From an uncultured Clostridium sp. (GTDB taxonomy: Bacteria > Bacillota > Clostridia > TANB77 > CAG-508), in contig CAOKFZ010000010.1 of the NCBI GenBank assembly GCA_948467875.1, positions 1-55,459 of the forward strand: DNA of 55,459 bases, read 5' to 3'. Positions 43,255 through 52,315 of the stretch are shown piece by piece (positions within the stretch are counted from its first letter, which is position 1; each line of letters opens with the position of its first letter). A program made the position numbers and the translations under genes. The notes below the pieces were generated by a model. The model searched no databases. It worked only from the letters and a program-made list of their open reading frames with translations, and was not told the origin of the DNA.

Positions 43255-44709
43255 ATGAAAACGCAAAATAACACAATGATGCAGTATTTTGAATGGTATT
43301 TGCCAAATGATACCAAGCATTGGGAACGTTTGGCAGAAGACAGTGACCATTTGAAAAATTTAGGAATTAATTATGTGTGGCTTCCACCAGCTTATAAAGG
43401 TTCTGGTGGGAAAAACGATGTTGGATATGGAGTTTATGATTTGTATGACTTGGGAGAATTTGACCAAAAAGGTTCTGTTCCGACAAAGTATGGCACAAAA
43501 GAGGAATACATAAATGCAATTGAAGTATTAAAAGCGAAAAATATAAAGGTAATTGCCGATATTGTTTTAAATCATAAAATGGGGGCTGACGAGACAGAAG
43601 AAGTTTTAGCCATTCAGGAAAATGCGGACAATCGAAATGAGAGTATGTCAGAAGCAAGACCAATCAAAGCGTGGACGAAATATAATTTTCCGGGCAGGGG
43701 AAATACCTATTCAGATTTTAAGTGGAATTGGACGCATTTTCATGGCGTAGATTGGGATGATAGCACTGAAACGGCATCGATTTATAAGTTTTATGGCAAG
43801 CATTGGGATGAAAATGTGGATAAAGAAAAAGGTAATTTTGATTATTTGATGGGTGCTGATATTGATTTGAATAATTATGATGTTGTGGCAGAGTTGACGA
43901 ATTGGGGAAAGTGGTATTTGGCTGTAACGCAAGTGGATGGCTTGAGGCTCGATGCCGTCAAGCACATTAGAAGCGAGTTTTTTCCAGAATGGCTGAAAGA
44001 TGTCGAAGATAGTGTGAATAAGGATTTGTTTGTGGTTGGCGAATATTGGAGCGCCAATATTGATACGATTAATCATTATCTGGAACAATCAAAAGGTTGC
44101 ATGAATTTGTTTGATGTTCCATTGCATTATAATTTTTTGAAAGCAGCAACGAGTAATGGCGAATTTGATATGCGAACGATTTTTGACGGAACGTTGGTAC
44201 AAAGTAATCCACAGAAAGCGGTAACATTTGTGGATAACCATGATACGCAAATAGGGCAAGCATTGGAGTCGTGGATTCCAGATTGGTTTAAGCCAATTGC
44301 GTATAGTTTGATTTTGCTCCGAAAAGACGGTTTGCCTTGTGTATTTTATGGAGATTATTATGGAATTCCAGAAAAAGGAATGGCAGGCCAAAATGAGATT
44401 TTAGATGAGCTTTTGAAAGTGAGAAAATTGTATTGCTATGGAGAACAGCAGGATTATTTTGAAAATGAAGATTTAATTGGATTTGCTCGAAAGGGTGATT
44501 TTGAACATGAAAATTCTGGTGTTGCAGTTGTTATGACAAATGAAAAAGCAGGAAGCATTTGTATGAACATGGGAATGGATTTTGCTGGGAAAGAATTTCA
44601 AGATTGTTTAGGAAATATACAAGAAATTGTTGCAATTGATGAAAATGGAAATGGCGAATTTAAGTGTCAAGATGGAAGTGTGTCAGTATGGATTTTGAAA
44701 AAAACATAA
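43255..44709 (+). CDS. Cytoplasmic alpha-amylase (GH13)
   Basis: 484 residues without a signal peptide. The start TMMQYFEWYLPND and the segments GINYVWLPPAYKG, VIADIVLNHKMGADE and GVDWDD are those of GH13 subfamily 5 amylases (Bacillus liquefying-type and E. coli AmyA). Catalytic residues: Asp in GLRLDAVKH, Glu in VVGEYWS and Asp in VDNHDTQIG. It hydrolyses alpha-1,4-glucans. Lack of export and presence of a glucan phosphorylase and Pgi in the window suggest use on intracellular glycogen or imported maltodextrin. The ribosome site is AAAGGAA. It stands alone between a REP-like repeat and the toxin-antitoxin region. Confidence 0.92.
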   Translation: MKTQNNTMMQYFEWYLPNDTKHWERLAEDSDHLKNLGINYVWLPPAYKGSGGKNDVGYGVYDLYDLGEFDQKGSVPTKYGTKEEYINAIEVLKAKNIKVIADIVLNHKMGADETEEVLAIQENADNRNESMSEARPIKAWTKYNFPGRGNTYSDFKWNWTHFHGVDWDDSTETASIYKFYGKHWDENVDKEKGNFDYLMGADIDLNNYDVVAELTNWGKWYLAVTQVDGLRLDAVKHIRSEFFPEWLKDVEDSVNKDLFVVGEYWSANIDTINHYLEQSKGCMNLFDVPLHYNFLKAATSNGEFDMRTIFDGTLVQSNPQKAVTFVDNHDTQIGQALESWIPDWFKPIAYSLILLRKDGLPCVFYGDYYGIPEKGMAGQNEILDELLKVRKLYCYGEQQDYFENEDLIGFARKGDFEHENSGVAVVMTNEKAGSICMNMGMDFAGKEFQDCLGNIQEIVAIDENGNGEFKCQDGSVSVWILKKT

Positions 44710-44717
44710 AAAAACTA

Positions 44718-44744
44718 TTGACAAAAAGAAAAAAAGAGTATAAT
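44718..44744 (+). promoter_or_regulatory. Promoter of the putative antisense (antitoxin) RNA
   Basis: TTGACA (44718-44723) and TATAAT (44739-44744), spacer 15; a TAATAT at 44741-44746 gives spacer 17. No open frame follows, only the short RNA described next. Confidence 0.65.
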
Positions 44745-44750
44745 ATAAAT

Positions 44751-44862
44751 AAAGCTTAGGAAATAAGTTTTAAAAAATAAATTTCTTAAGATAAAAAATG
44801 TGTTTTATATAAAATAAAAGAAGCTGTAGTGAGGTGGCAGATTCACTACAGCGTTTCTTTAC
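44751..44862 (+). ncRNA. Putative type I antitoxin RNA (par RNAII-like)
   Basis: A short non-coding transcript expected from the promoter at 44718 to the hairpin GCTGTAGTGA/TCACTACAGC (44823-44852), followed by TTTCTTT. It contains CTTAGGAAATAAG (44755-44767) and a 22-base segment (44794-44815). Both recur as direct repeats at 44972-44984 (12 of 13 identical) and 44931-44952 (19 of 22). Being on the other strand, these repeats make the RNA complementary to the leader and start-codon region of the toxin mRNA. This is the architecture of the pAD1 par system, with convergent RNAs sharing one terminator. Confidence 0.6.
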
Positions 44863-44945
44863 TCAGAAAAAAATACTTTAATGTGCACAATAATATGTAT
44901 TCTTTTTTTGAATAATTTCTTTAGTACATTAAAAATGTGTTTCAT
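44859..44945 (-). CDS. Putative 28-residue toxin peptide
   Basis: The ATG at 44945 follows a near-perfect ribosome site (AAAGGAGGTGAT, 44962-44951). The peptide starts MKHIFNVLKKLFKKRI and ends HIIVHIKVFFSE, a short, cationic, hydrophobic product as in type I toxins or membrane-active peptides. It has its own consensus promoter about 110 bp upstream and ends just before a bidirectional terminator. It does not match Fst by sequence. Gene reality rests on the promoter, ribosome site and the matching antisense RNA. Confidence 0.6.
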   Translation of the reverse strand: MKHIFNVLKKLFKKRIHIIVHIKVFFSE

Positions 44946-45058
44946 ATAGTATCACCTCCTTTCAATTAAAACTTAGAAAATAAGGCTAGTATATGAATTA
45001 AATTTAATTTGGAAGACATGTTTTTGAATAAAAACATACTTGAAAACAAATTTTGTTT

Positions 45059-45087
45059 ATTTTATAACAATTGTAGTGTATTGTCAA
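45059..45087 (-). promoter_or_regulatory. Promoter of the toxin mRNA
   Basis: Minus strand: TTGACA (45087-45082), 17-bp spacer, TAAAAT (45064-45059). The leader contains a hairpin at about 45016-45040 (ATGTTTTT/AAAAACAT). Confidence 0.7.
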
Positions 45088-45157
45088 TGTTTTTATTAAA
45101 TAAAAATAGGAAAAGACCAGATAATTTCTGGTCTTTGTTTAATAGTTAATAAAATGA

Positions 45158-46759
45158 TTATGCTATTTCTGCTTCCATTTCATTTTCAGTTTTAATTTGA
45201 TAAATTTCATTTGCTCTCTCCATTTCTTTTTGAGCGAGTTTCGATTCGATATCAATCAGAGAATGGATGTTTTCAAGAGTAGTTGTTTCATTTGGATTGT
45301 GGCTTCCACCTGTGCTTGCACAAAATAGCAAAATGGTTCGAACAAGTTCATTTGAAGTAAGTGTTGCTAAGTCGTGCCCCGCCCATGATTTAAGAACTTC
45401 ATAATCAATCTTATTTTCGGTGCAAATTTGTTCTGCTAAATCTACCAAATCTGCATTTGTGGCATAAGGAGTTCCTTTTGACGTAATGCTCATATGGCAA
45501 TTTTTACCAGTTGTATGGATAATGTCTTTGATGCAATACCAAATCATGTCACTTGTTAAACTAGGCTCCATTCCAATTTGTTGACGAACATCGATAAATA
45601 ATCCAGTTTTCTGATTAAGAGGTTCTCCCTTTTCGTCTACTTTTTGAATAGCAGGAATGTGTTCAAAATTGACATTCGCAATATTCTGAGCATGATTTAG
45701 TAATTGCATGATTTGGCTATAAGGCAAATTTTTACTTACAGCAAACTGCAAATCGCAACAATCGGTAATACCATTGTTGTTATAACTTGGTGTATAGGTT
45801 TCAAGAAATTGGATATCTGGCACATCAGATAATAGCTGGATTAGTTTTGCGGTGCCATAAACAGCGTCTTTTCTTTGATTCATAGGAGTTGAGCCAGAAT
45901 GATTAGCTTTGCCTTTTGCACGAAATGTAAGGATTTGTTTATCTTGCAAATCTTCTGGATTGATTTCATTTTTAATTGAAAAATTTGGCACAGTAGCACG
46001 ATATTTTTGTAAATTTTCAGGCTGTTTGGCATTGTGTGTTAAATCACAAATGAAATCTGCAGCCGTTTTAATATCAGAAATATCAGCATTTAAACGATAG
46101 GGAGCAGTGATAGAAGTACAAATGCCAATATTATTGTGGTGGTCATGAAGTGTATTAGCTTGCTCGATATGACCTTCTATGGCTGTGATAATTTCGTTAT
46201 TGCTGTCAAGTACTTTGTCAACTTCTTTAAGCGGTTTTAAGCCAACTTTTTCCACTGCTTCCAATAAATCTGCTTTGTATTTCGTAACAATTTCTTGCAG
46301 AGAAAGTCCATCACGAGAAATGGTTTTGTCAAAATCTAGATTGTCGCCACGTAAATATTTGCTTCCAATACAAGCTTTTCCGTCAAAACGATAAGATTCT
46401 TCGCAAGCACAAATAACGATTTTCAAATTAACAGGATTTTGGGTATTATTTTGTATCATCGTTTCAGCCGTTTTTAGACCAGAAAACACACCCAAGGGAC
46501 CGTCAAATTGACCACCGTTGTCAACAGAATCGGTATGGGAAAGCAAAACAATACTTTTATCGGTACGAATTTTTCCGGGAATTGTACCACAAATATTTCC
46601 AGCTTTATCAATTGTGACTTCCATACCTAGCTCTTGCATTGCCTTGATATATTTTAATTTGTAGTCAATATCTTCTTTTGTATAAGCAATTCGATTAATT
46701 GGCTTTTGAACTGCAATGCCATTTTCATCAAACTCAAAAAAATCATAAATATTTATCAT
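45158..46759 (-). CDS. M20-family zinc hydrolase (HyuC/AllC-like amidohydrolase)
   Basis: 533 residues. VLLSHTDSVDNGGQFDGPLGVFSGLKTAE carries the first metal His and the bridging Asp of the N-carbamoyl-amino-acid hydrolase / allantoate amidohydrolase group. ACEESYRFDGKACIGSKYLRG supplies the Glu pair, and FRAKGKANHSGSTPMNQRKDA the dimerisation-domain His. SWAGHDLATLT near the C-terminus gives the last ligand region. It is longer than typical (about 410), mostly through additions between the two halves. Substrate unknown; a ureido or amide compound is likely. Its ATG overlaps the stop of the DUF1836 gene upstream, so that regulator and this enzyme form one operon. Confidence 0.82.
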   Translation of the reverse strand: MINIYDFFEFDENGIAVQKPINRIAYTKEDIDYKLKYIKAMQELGMEVTIDKAGNICGTIPGKIRTDKSIVLLSHTDSVDNGGQFDGPLGVFSGLKTAETMIQNNTQNPVNLKIVICACEESYRFDGKACIGSKYLRGDNLDFDKTISRDGLSLQEIVTKYKADLLEAVEKVGLKPLKEVDKVLDSNNEIITAIEGHIEQANTLHDHHNNIGICTSITAPYRLNADISDIKTAADFICDLTHNAKQPENLQKYRATVPNFSIKNEINPEDLQDKQILTFRAKGKANHSGSTPMNQRKDAVYGTAKLIQLLSDVPDIQFLETYTPSYNNNGITDCCDLQFAVSKNLPYSQIMQLLNHAQNIANVNFEHIPAIQKVDEKGEPLNQKTGLFIDVRQQIGMEPSLTSDMIWYCIKDIIHTTGKNCHMSITSKGTPYATNADLVDLAEQICTENKIDYEVLKSWAGHDLATLTSNELVRTILLFCASTGGSHNPNETTTLENIHSLIDIESKLAQKEMERANEIYQIKTENEMEAEIA

Positions 46760-47316
46760 TGTTCTTTCTCCTTTATTTTATTTTTCTTTGATTTCTTTGG
46801 CTTTTGTGGATTGTTCATATAGAAAATCTTGTTTGAAATATTAATGCAGTTTGTGGCAACAAGAGCTGTAAAAAGTGAAGTGCTTTCAATTTCAGACAAA
46901 TTTTGAGTGTCGGATTTTAAGTGATTTGAGCAAGTTTCCAAAATGATGTGAAAAGTTGCGTCATATAAATTGCTATAAAAATCTAGTATTTCGGCAATGG
47001 TATTGGAAGAAAGCTCTTCGTCAATCATGGCTTTGATATTAGAAATGGGCATAACTTGCTTTAAACTGCATATAATAATCAAGTAAGCTAAATGTTCACG
47101 GGAATATTTTTTCTTCTGGGGAGGAGGCAAAATTCCTAATTTTACATAATTATTAATCATGGAAGGAGTAATCAATTTGGAATCTGGAGTGGAAATATCG
47201 GCAAGATATTTTTCCATGAGAGCAATGACTTGGTCCATGTATAAATCTAGTTCTGGTAGGTCATTCCATTTAGGAAGGGAATGATTGGCTATTTTTGAAA
47301 ACATATTTTTGTCCAT
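46756..47316 (-). CDS. DUF1836-family putative regulator (MerR-like HTH)
   Basis: 186 residues from an ATG at 47316 after AAAGGAG; 20 upstream codons are open but lack a ribosome site. The core LITPSMINNYVKLGILPPPQKKKYSREHLAYLIIICSLKQVMPISNIKAMI is a MerR-like winged helix in the layout of DUF1836 proteins. The end is a Lys-rich tail. It precedes and overlaps the M20 hydrolase gene by 4 bp, so it may control that operon. Family assignment from memory; ligand unknown. Confidence 0.78.
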   Translation of the reverse strand: MDKNMFSKIANHSLPKWNDLPELDLYMDQVIALMEKYLADISTPDSKLITPSMINNYVKLGILPPPQKKKYSREHLAYLIIICSLKQVMPISNIKAMIDEELSSNTIAEILDFYSNLYDATFHIILETCSNHLKSDTQNLSEIESTSLFTALVATNCINISNKIFYMNNPQKPKKSKKNKIKEKEQ

Positions 47317-47448
47317 AAAGTAACTCCTTTTATTTAACAATAAAAATATTTTATCACAAAATATAGGAAATTTCAATAAAATAATTGACTTTATTTTTTA
47401 AATGACATATAATCGTTTTGAAAACTAGATAACGAGAAAGGGAGATGT

Positions 47449-49137
47449 ATGAAAAATACGGAGTATTTTTATGATTATCCAAAGTATTCGAATTTAAAAG
47501 AACTAATTCAGGCATCCATTGAGAAATACGCAGAAAATCCAGCTTTTATATTTAAAGATAAGCGAAAAATTACGTACCGAGAATTTGGCGAGCAAATAAA
47601 ATTTTTCGGAAATGGATTATTCCAGCTTGGAATGAAAGGCAAAAGAGTTGCGATTATTGGCAAAAATCGTTATGAATGGATTTTGAGTTATGTGGCAGCT
47701 TTGCTGGGAGATATAACGGTTGTGCCGTTGGATAAAGGCTTGACGGACACGGAAATTGAGAATTCTTTAAAACAAAGCAAAGCAGATGCAATTATATTTG
47801 AAGAGAAATATTTTGAAATCGTGCAAACTTTAAAAGAAAAAACAAATTTGCAAGAATTGATTTGCATGGATAAAATCGAGGGCGTAAAAAATATAGAAGA
47901 CATAATTGAACTTGGCAAAAAAGCGGATACAAAAGAATATGAAAATCAAGAAATTGCATCAAGCGAGATGCGCATTATTTTATTTACTTCAGGAACCACT
48001 TCTAGTTCAAAAGCAGTCATGTTAACACAAAAAAATATTGCAGAAAATATTTATTCGATGAAATGTGTGGAGCGATTTTTGGAAACAGATGTCAATTTGG
48101 CATTTTTGCCGTATCACCATACGTTTGGCTCAACAGGGCAAATGATGATGCTAGCAAGTGGCGTAGCAACAGCATTTCCAGATGGCTTGAGACATATTTC
48201 AGAAAATTTTCGAGAATATAAAGTTTCAGTTTTTGTAGGAGTGCCATTGCTAATTGAAGCGATTTATGGTAGAATTCAAAAAGAGCTTGTCAAACATGGA
48301 AAAGTGAAAACTGTTGAACAGGCGAAAAAAGTGAGTAACTTTTTGTTAAAATTTGGAATTGATGTGAGAAGAAGATTATTTAAACAAATCATTGACAATT
48401 TAGGTGGCAGCATGAGAATGATTATTAGTGGCGCAGCAAGTCTTGACAAAGAAGTGGCAAAAGGTTTTAATGAGTTAGGAATTAAAGTCATTCAAGGATA
48501 TGGACTAACAGAAACGTCTCCTGTGATTGCAGCGGAAAACGAGAAATATAGCAAATATGGTTCAGTTGGTTTTCCGATGCGAAATGTGGAAGTCAAGATT
48601 ATTGACAAAGATGAAAAAGGCATTGGTGAAATTATAGCAAAGGGACCAAATGTCATGCTTGGTTATTATCAAAATGAAGAGGCGACCAAGGAAGTGCTAA
48701 AAGATGGTTGGTTTTATACTGGCGATTTGGGATATTTTGATGAAGAAGGATATTTGTTTATAACAGGGCGCAAGAAAAATGTCATTGTTTTGAAAAATGG
48801 AAAAAAGGTTTTTCCAGAAGAATTGGAAGAATTAGTCAATCAAATCGATGTCGTAAAAGAAAGTATGGTTTTTGGTTTTCCAAAGGATGATGATGTAGAC
48901 GTTTCTGTAAAAATTCAGTATGATGAAATCGTTCGCAAAGAGAAATATCCAGATTTGTCTGACGAGGAATTTGAAAAAATAGTGTGGAACCAAATTAAAG
49001 AAATTAACAAAGAATTACCCAAATATAAATACATGAAACATTTGATTTTGACAACAGAGGATTTTATCAAAACAACAACTGCTAAAATAAAACGATTTGA
49101 AGAAATGAAAAAAATATTAGAAAATAAAAAAATTTAG
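47449..49137 (+). CDS. Long-chain acyl-CoA synthetase (AMP-binding enzyme)
   Basis: 562 residues. It activates a carboxylic acid with ATP and joins it to CoA. ANL-superfamily motifs: ILFTSGTTSSSKAVMLTQKN (P-loop-like), YGLTETSPVIAAE, GWFYTGDLGYFDEEGYLFITGRKKNVIVLKNGKKVFPEELE and the final catalytic Lys region TTTAKIKRFE. Relative lack of a membrane segment suggests a peripheral, FadD-like enzyme. Its own promoter region and the ribosome site GGGAG lie in the gap after the divergent DUF1836 gene. It is 9 bp upstream of pgi, so both are probably co-transcribed. Confidence 0.9.
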   Translation: MKNTEYFYDYPKYSNLKELIQASIEKYAENPAFIFKDKRKITYREFGEQIKFFGNGLFQLGMKGKRVAIIGKNRYEWILSYVAALLGDITVVPLDKGLTDTEIENSLKQSKADAIIFEEKYFEIVQTLKEKTNLQELICMDKIEGVKNIEDIIELGKKADTKEYENQEIASSEMRIILFTSGTTSSSKAVMLTQKNIAENIYSMKCVERFLETDVNLAFLPYHHTFGSTGQMMMLASGVATAFPDGLRHISENFREYKVSVFVGVPLLIEAIYGRIQKELVKHGKVKTVEQAKKVSNFLLKFGIDVRRRLFKQIIDNLGGSMRMIISGAASLDKEVAKGFNELGIKVIQGYGLTETSPVIAAENEKYSKYGSVGFPMRNVEVKIIDKDEKGIGEIIAKGPNVMLGYYQNEEATKEVLKDGWFYTGDLGYFDEEGYLFITGRKKNVIVLKNGKKVFPEELEELVNQIDVVKESMVFGFPKDDDVDVSVKIQYDEIVRKEKYPDLSDEEFEKIVWNQIKEINKELPKYKYMKHLILTTEDFIKTTTAKIKRFEEMKKILENKKI

Positions 49138-49146
49138 GAGGTATTT

Positions 49147-50448
49147 ATGATAAAATTTAATTTTGAAAATTCAAGTATTACAGAAAAAATGTTGCAAGAA
49201 TACAGTAGTAGGGTTGCTAAAATTCATGGGGAACTTGGCGCAAAAGCCAATGACGAAAAAGAATTTTTGGGATGGCTAGAATTGCCAACTAATTTTGATA
49301 AGGCTGAGTTTGAGAGAATTAAGAAAGCGACTGCGAAAATTCAGAGTGATTCAGATGCACTGATTGTGATTGGAATTGGTGGTTCTTATTTGGGAGCAAG
49401 AGCAGTGATTGATGCGCTAACGAATTCTTTTTACAATTTGCAAGACAAAGCCAAACGAAAAACGCCACAAATTTTTTATGTAGGAAATAATATTAGTCCG
49501 GTTTATATGAATGATTTGCTTGACTTAATTGCTAATAAAGATGTTTCCATTAATGTGATTTCCAAATCTGGAACGACGACTGAACCTGCGATTGCATTTC
49601 GTATTTTCCGTGAGGCATTGGAAAATAAATATAGTGTGAAAGAGGCAAAATCAAGAATTTATGTGACGACTGACAAAGCTAAAGGGGCTCTAAAGACATT
49701 GGCAGACAAAGAAAAATATGAAACGTTTGTCATTCCAGATAATGTAGGAGGAAGGTTTTCAGTGCTTACGGCAGTTGGATTATTGCCAATTGCGACAGCT
49801 GGAATTGATATCGAAAAATTGATGATGGGTGCTAAACTAGCGCAAGACAAATACAACGATCCAGAAGTAAAATATAATGATTGTTACAAATATGCATTGG
49901 TTCGAAATTTGTTATATAAGTCAGGAAAAACAATCGAAATTTTGGCAAATTATGAGCCAAAACTTCACTATTTTACAGAATGGTGGAAACAACTTTATGG
50001 AGAAAGTGAAGGAAAAGATAAAAAAGGAATTTTTCCAGCAGGCGTGGATTTGACAACAGATTTGCATTCGATGGGGCAATATATCCAAGATGGTCAGCGT
50101 AATCTTATGGAAACGGTTTTGAAAATTAATCAAAATTCTTCTGAAATTGTTATTCAAGAAGATGACCAAAACTTGGAGGGTTTGAATTATTTAGCTGGAA
50201 AGGAAATGGGTTATGTAAATCAAAAGGCAATGGAGGGCACTATTCAAGCACATGTGAGCGGAAATGTTCCAAACTTGCTGATTGAAATTGAAAAATTGGA
50301 TGAGGAAAATATCGGAGAATTAATTTACTTTTTTGAAAAAGCGGTTGCCATTTCTGGAAATCTTTTGGGTGTTAATCCATTTAATCAACCAGGTGTGGAA
50401 GAATATAAGAGAAATATGTTTCGACTTTTAGAAAAACCAGGATATTAA
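49147..50448 (+). CDS. pgi: Glucose-6-phosphate isomerase
   Basis: 433 residues. It interconverts glucose-6-phosphate and fructose-6-phosphate. Sugar-phosphate binding: [17 protein letters not shown] and [21 protein letters not shown]. Other family blocks are [42 protein letters not shown] and [16 protein letters not shown]. Length matches the short Firmicute form. The ribosome site is AGGAGG. It links glycogen/maltodextrin breakdown (amylase, glucan phosphorylase nearby) to glycolysis. Confidence 0.97.
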   Translation: MIKFNFENSSITEKMLQEYSSRVAKIHGELGAKANDEKEFLGWLELPTNFDKAEFERIKKATAKIQSDSDALIVIGIGGSYLGARAVIDALTNSFYNLQDKAKRKTPQIFYVGNNISPVYMNDLLDLIANKDVSINVISKSGTTTEPAIAFRIFREALENKYSVKEAKSRIYVTTDKAKGALKTLADKEKYETFVIPDNVGGRFSVLTAVGLLPIATAGIDIEKLMMGAKLAQDKYNDPEVKYNDCYKYALVRNLLYKSGKTIEILANYEPKLHYFTEWWKQLYGESEGKDKKGIFPAGVDLTTDLHSMGQYIQDGQRNLMETVLKINQNSSEIVIQEDDQNLEGLNYLAGKEMGYVNQKAMEGTIQAHVSGNVPNLLIEIEKLDEENIGELIYFFEKAVAISGNLLGVNPFNQPGVEEYKRNMFRLLEKPGY

Positions 50449-50456
50449 AATAATAT

Positions 50457-50498
50457 AAAGTCATTATACTAGAAAAAAACTAGTATGATGGCTTTTTT
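50457..50498 (+). terminator. Terminator after pgi
   Basis: A 16-bp stem with two G-U pairs (50457-50472 with 50480-50495) and T-run. Confidence 0.85.
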
Positions 50499-50506
50499 AG
50501 TAAAAC

Positions 50507-50535
50507 TTGACAATTTTATGTAAATATGGTACAAT
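50507..50535 (+). promoter_or_regulatory. Promoter of the small gene at 50614
   Basis: TTGACA (50507-50512), 17-bp spacer, TACAAT (50530-50535). Confidence 0.75.
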
Positions 50536-50613
50536 ATAGTTAGTAGTAATGTTATGAATATATCTGATAAGACCATACCACGAATTAAGGATGGCACAGA
50601 AAGGAGACTAACT

Positions 50614-50937
50614 ATGAAAACGACAACAACATATAACAAAACTCAAGATGCAGCAGACAAAAGCCATAAATGCTTTCGGGTTATGGGCATCATATTCGAA
50701 AATGGTGCAAGCGATGAAAAAATTGAAGCGGCAATAAATGAAGTCTATACGATGGAGGAATTAGCACCGGGACTTATGACAGCAAAAGCAATTTGCAATT
50801 ATATGGAGATTCTGGATGATTATGTTCTGCAACGTATGCTTAACCTGCCAATTGGCGGAAGTTTTAAGTATATGGGAACGCTTATTACCCGCTGGTCTGA
50901 TCTCTTGTATAATGGTAAGGCAATCAAAATCGAATAA
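50614..50937 (+). CDS. Small helical protein of probable foreign origin, function unknown
   Basis: 107 residues from the ATG at 50614 (ribosome site AAAGGAG). Not recognised. Two helical halves: HKCFRVMGIIFENGASDEKIEAAINEVYTMEELAPGL and YMEILDDYVLQRMLNLPIGGSFKYMGTLITRWSDLLYNGK. Arg is coded by CGG, CGT and CGC, and CTT/CTG, ACC and ATC appear more often than in neighbouring genes. Its terminator is GC-rich. These point to recent transfer. It holds the only in-frame CGG in the window that does not mark a frameshift. It has its own promoter and terminator, so it is an independent cassette. Confidence 0.7.
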   Translation: MKTTTTYNKTQDAADKSHKCFRVMGIIFENGASDEKIEAAINEVYTMEELAPGLMTAKAICNYMEILDDYVLQRMLNLPIGGSFKYMGTLITRWSDLLYNGKAIKIE

Positions 50938-50957
50938 AATCGTAAGTTATAGTTATG

Positions 50958-50994
50958 AACCAAGCGCACTCTTTATAGGGTGCGCTTGGTTTTG
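50958..50994 (+). terminator. GC-rich terminator of the foreign small gene
   Basis: AACCAAGCGCAC (50958-50969) pairs with GTGCGCTTGGTT (50980-50991), then TTT. Confidence 0.85.
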
Positions 50995-51097
50995 CCATTA
51001 ATAGAAGGTATAAAATTCTATATTTTTACAATTTTATAGCACAAAATGTATGAAAAGTCAAGAATATACAACTGTTAAACAACGCATACACACGGTT

Positions 51098-52051
51098 TTA
51101 AATGGCAAATTCTTCTGTTAAATCCTGTGTAGTAGTGTTTTCTTGAGTTTTTTCTATTTCGCAGTCACTTTTTCCTGAAATGATAATTCTATTGTCTCTT
51201 ATATTAATGATAAGAGGAACCATATCTTTTAAATTTTTATAACATTTTGTAAAAGTATCCATTTGTTGTCTGATGCTAGTTGGGTCTAATAAACTGGTAT
51301 CAATAGTAGAATATCTATCTGCTTCAAGGTAAGAATAACACAAATTTTGGTAAGGTTTTGCAAGTTCTAAAGAAGCAGGGGCTGTTTCTTTAAAAGAATG
51401 GCTAGACTTCATTCCAGTACTATCTAAAAGTGTTAAAGTGGTTTGATAAGTTTTTTTCGAATAATTGGTTGTGTCATAAGAGATTTGCATACCAGTAACT
51501 GTTTGACCAAAGGGTTCGAAATATTGTTGAAACTTATCTTTTCCAAAAGCGCTGACAAGATTTTTAAAGTGTGCCGAAAAATCCCTAAATTGTGATGGCG
51601 ACATGTTATAGGGTTTGTGATTTTCAAAAAGTTTTTGAAAATCATTCATGGTAGAAGTTAAGTTACCATCGGTGTTTGGGCTAGGCTGTTGCTGCTCCTT
51701 CTTGTTTTCTTTGAAATCAGAGTAAAAAGCATCTTTGAATCGATTAAATTTTTTTTCATCATAGGTATTCGTATCTAACATGGATTGTTTGACAATATTT
51801 TCGTATTTTTCCAAAATCTCTTCTGGTGGCGTAGAAAGCATATAAGTGCCTAATTTTGCCAAATCTCCAATTTGACTTTGCAAAACATTTTCAGCGTCAG
51901 CTCTAATTAAAAGGTGAAAAAGGTTGGTATAGTTATTGATTTTATTTTGCATTTCCAAACTTTCACTATTGTCACTATCTTGAATTTTTTGAATTTCTAT
52001 TGCAATACAGTTACGCAATAGTCGAATATTTTCTAAAGAATTTAAATCCAT
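51098..52051 (-). CDS. Hypothetical helical protein
   Basis: 317 residues from the ATG at 52051; a GTG at 52060 is also possible but is only two bases after the AAAGGA site. No signal or membrane segment. The N-terminal half is helical and charged (LRNCIAIEIQKIQDSDNSESLEMQNKINNYTNLFHLL). A Gln/Asn/Pro-rich linker lies near residue 120, and a beta-rich C-terminal part (VTGMQISYDTTNYSKKTYQTTLTLLDSTG) follows. I do not recognise it. It stands alone on this strand between a foreign cassette and glgP. Confidence 0.6.
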   Translation of the reverse strand: MDLNSLENIRLLRNCIAIEIQKIQDSDNSESLEMQNKINNYTNLFHLLIRADAENVLQSQIGDLAKLGTYMLSTPPEEILEKYENIVKQSMLDTNTYDEKKFNRFKDAFYSDFKENKKEQQQPSPNTDGNLTSTMNDFQKLFENHKPYNMSPSQFRDFSAHFKNLVSAFGKDKFQQYFEPFGQTVTGMQISYDTTNYSKKTYQTTLTLLDSTGMKSSHSFKETAPASLELAKPYQNLCYSYLEADRYSTIDTSLLDPTSIRQQMDTFTKCYKNLKDMVPLIINIRDNRIIISGKSDCEIEKTQENTTTQDLTEEFAI

Positions 52052-52315
52052 AATTGCCACAATCCTTTCAAAATGTAAATTTTTATATGATTAGTCCGTT
52101 TTTTTCAAAATTTATAATCTTTATGGTAAACGATACATAATATCCCTACCATAACAAATTATACCATAAAAAAAGTGGTTTGTGTTAAATGTTACAAAAA
52201 TGTAATATAAAATTTTAAATATTCCAAAAAACAATTGACAAAATAACCCAATTAAAATATAATGATAAAAACAAAAGAGTGTTGAAAATTATAATTTACA
52301 AAGGAGGAATATATC

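Noticed and set aside
50677..50679. A fifth CGG frameshift site
   Set aside because: Zero frame stays open and coherent after the codon, while the +1 frame stops soon, so CGG is read in frame or not translated here.
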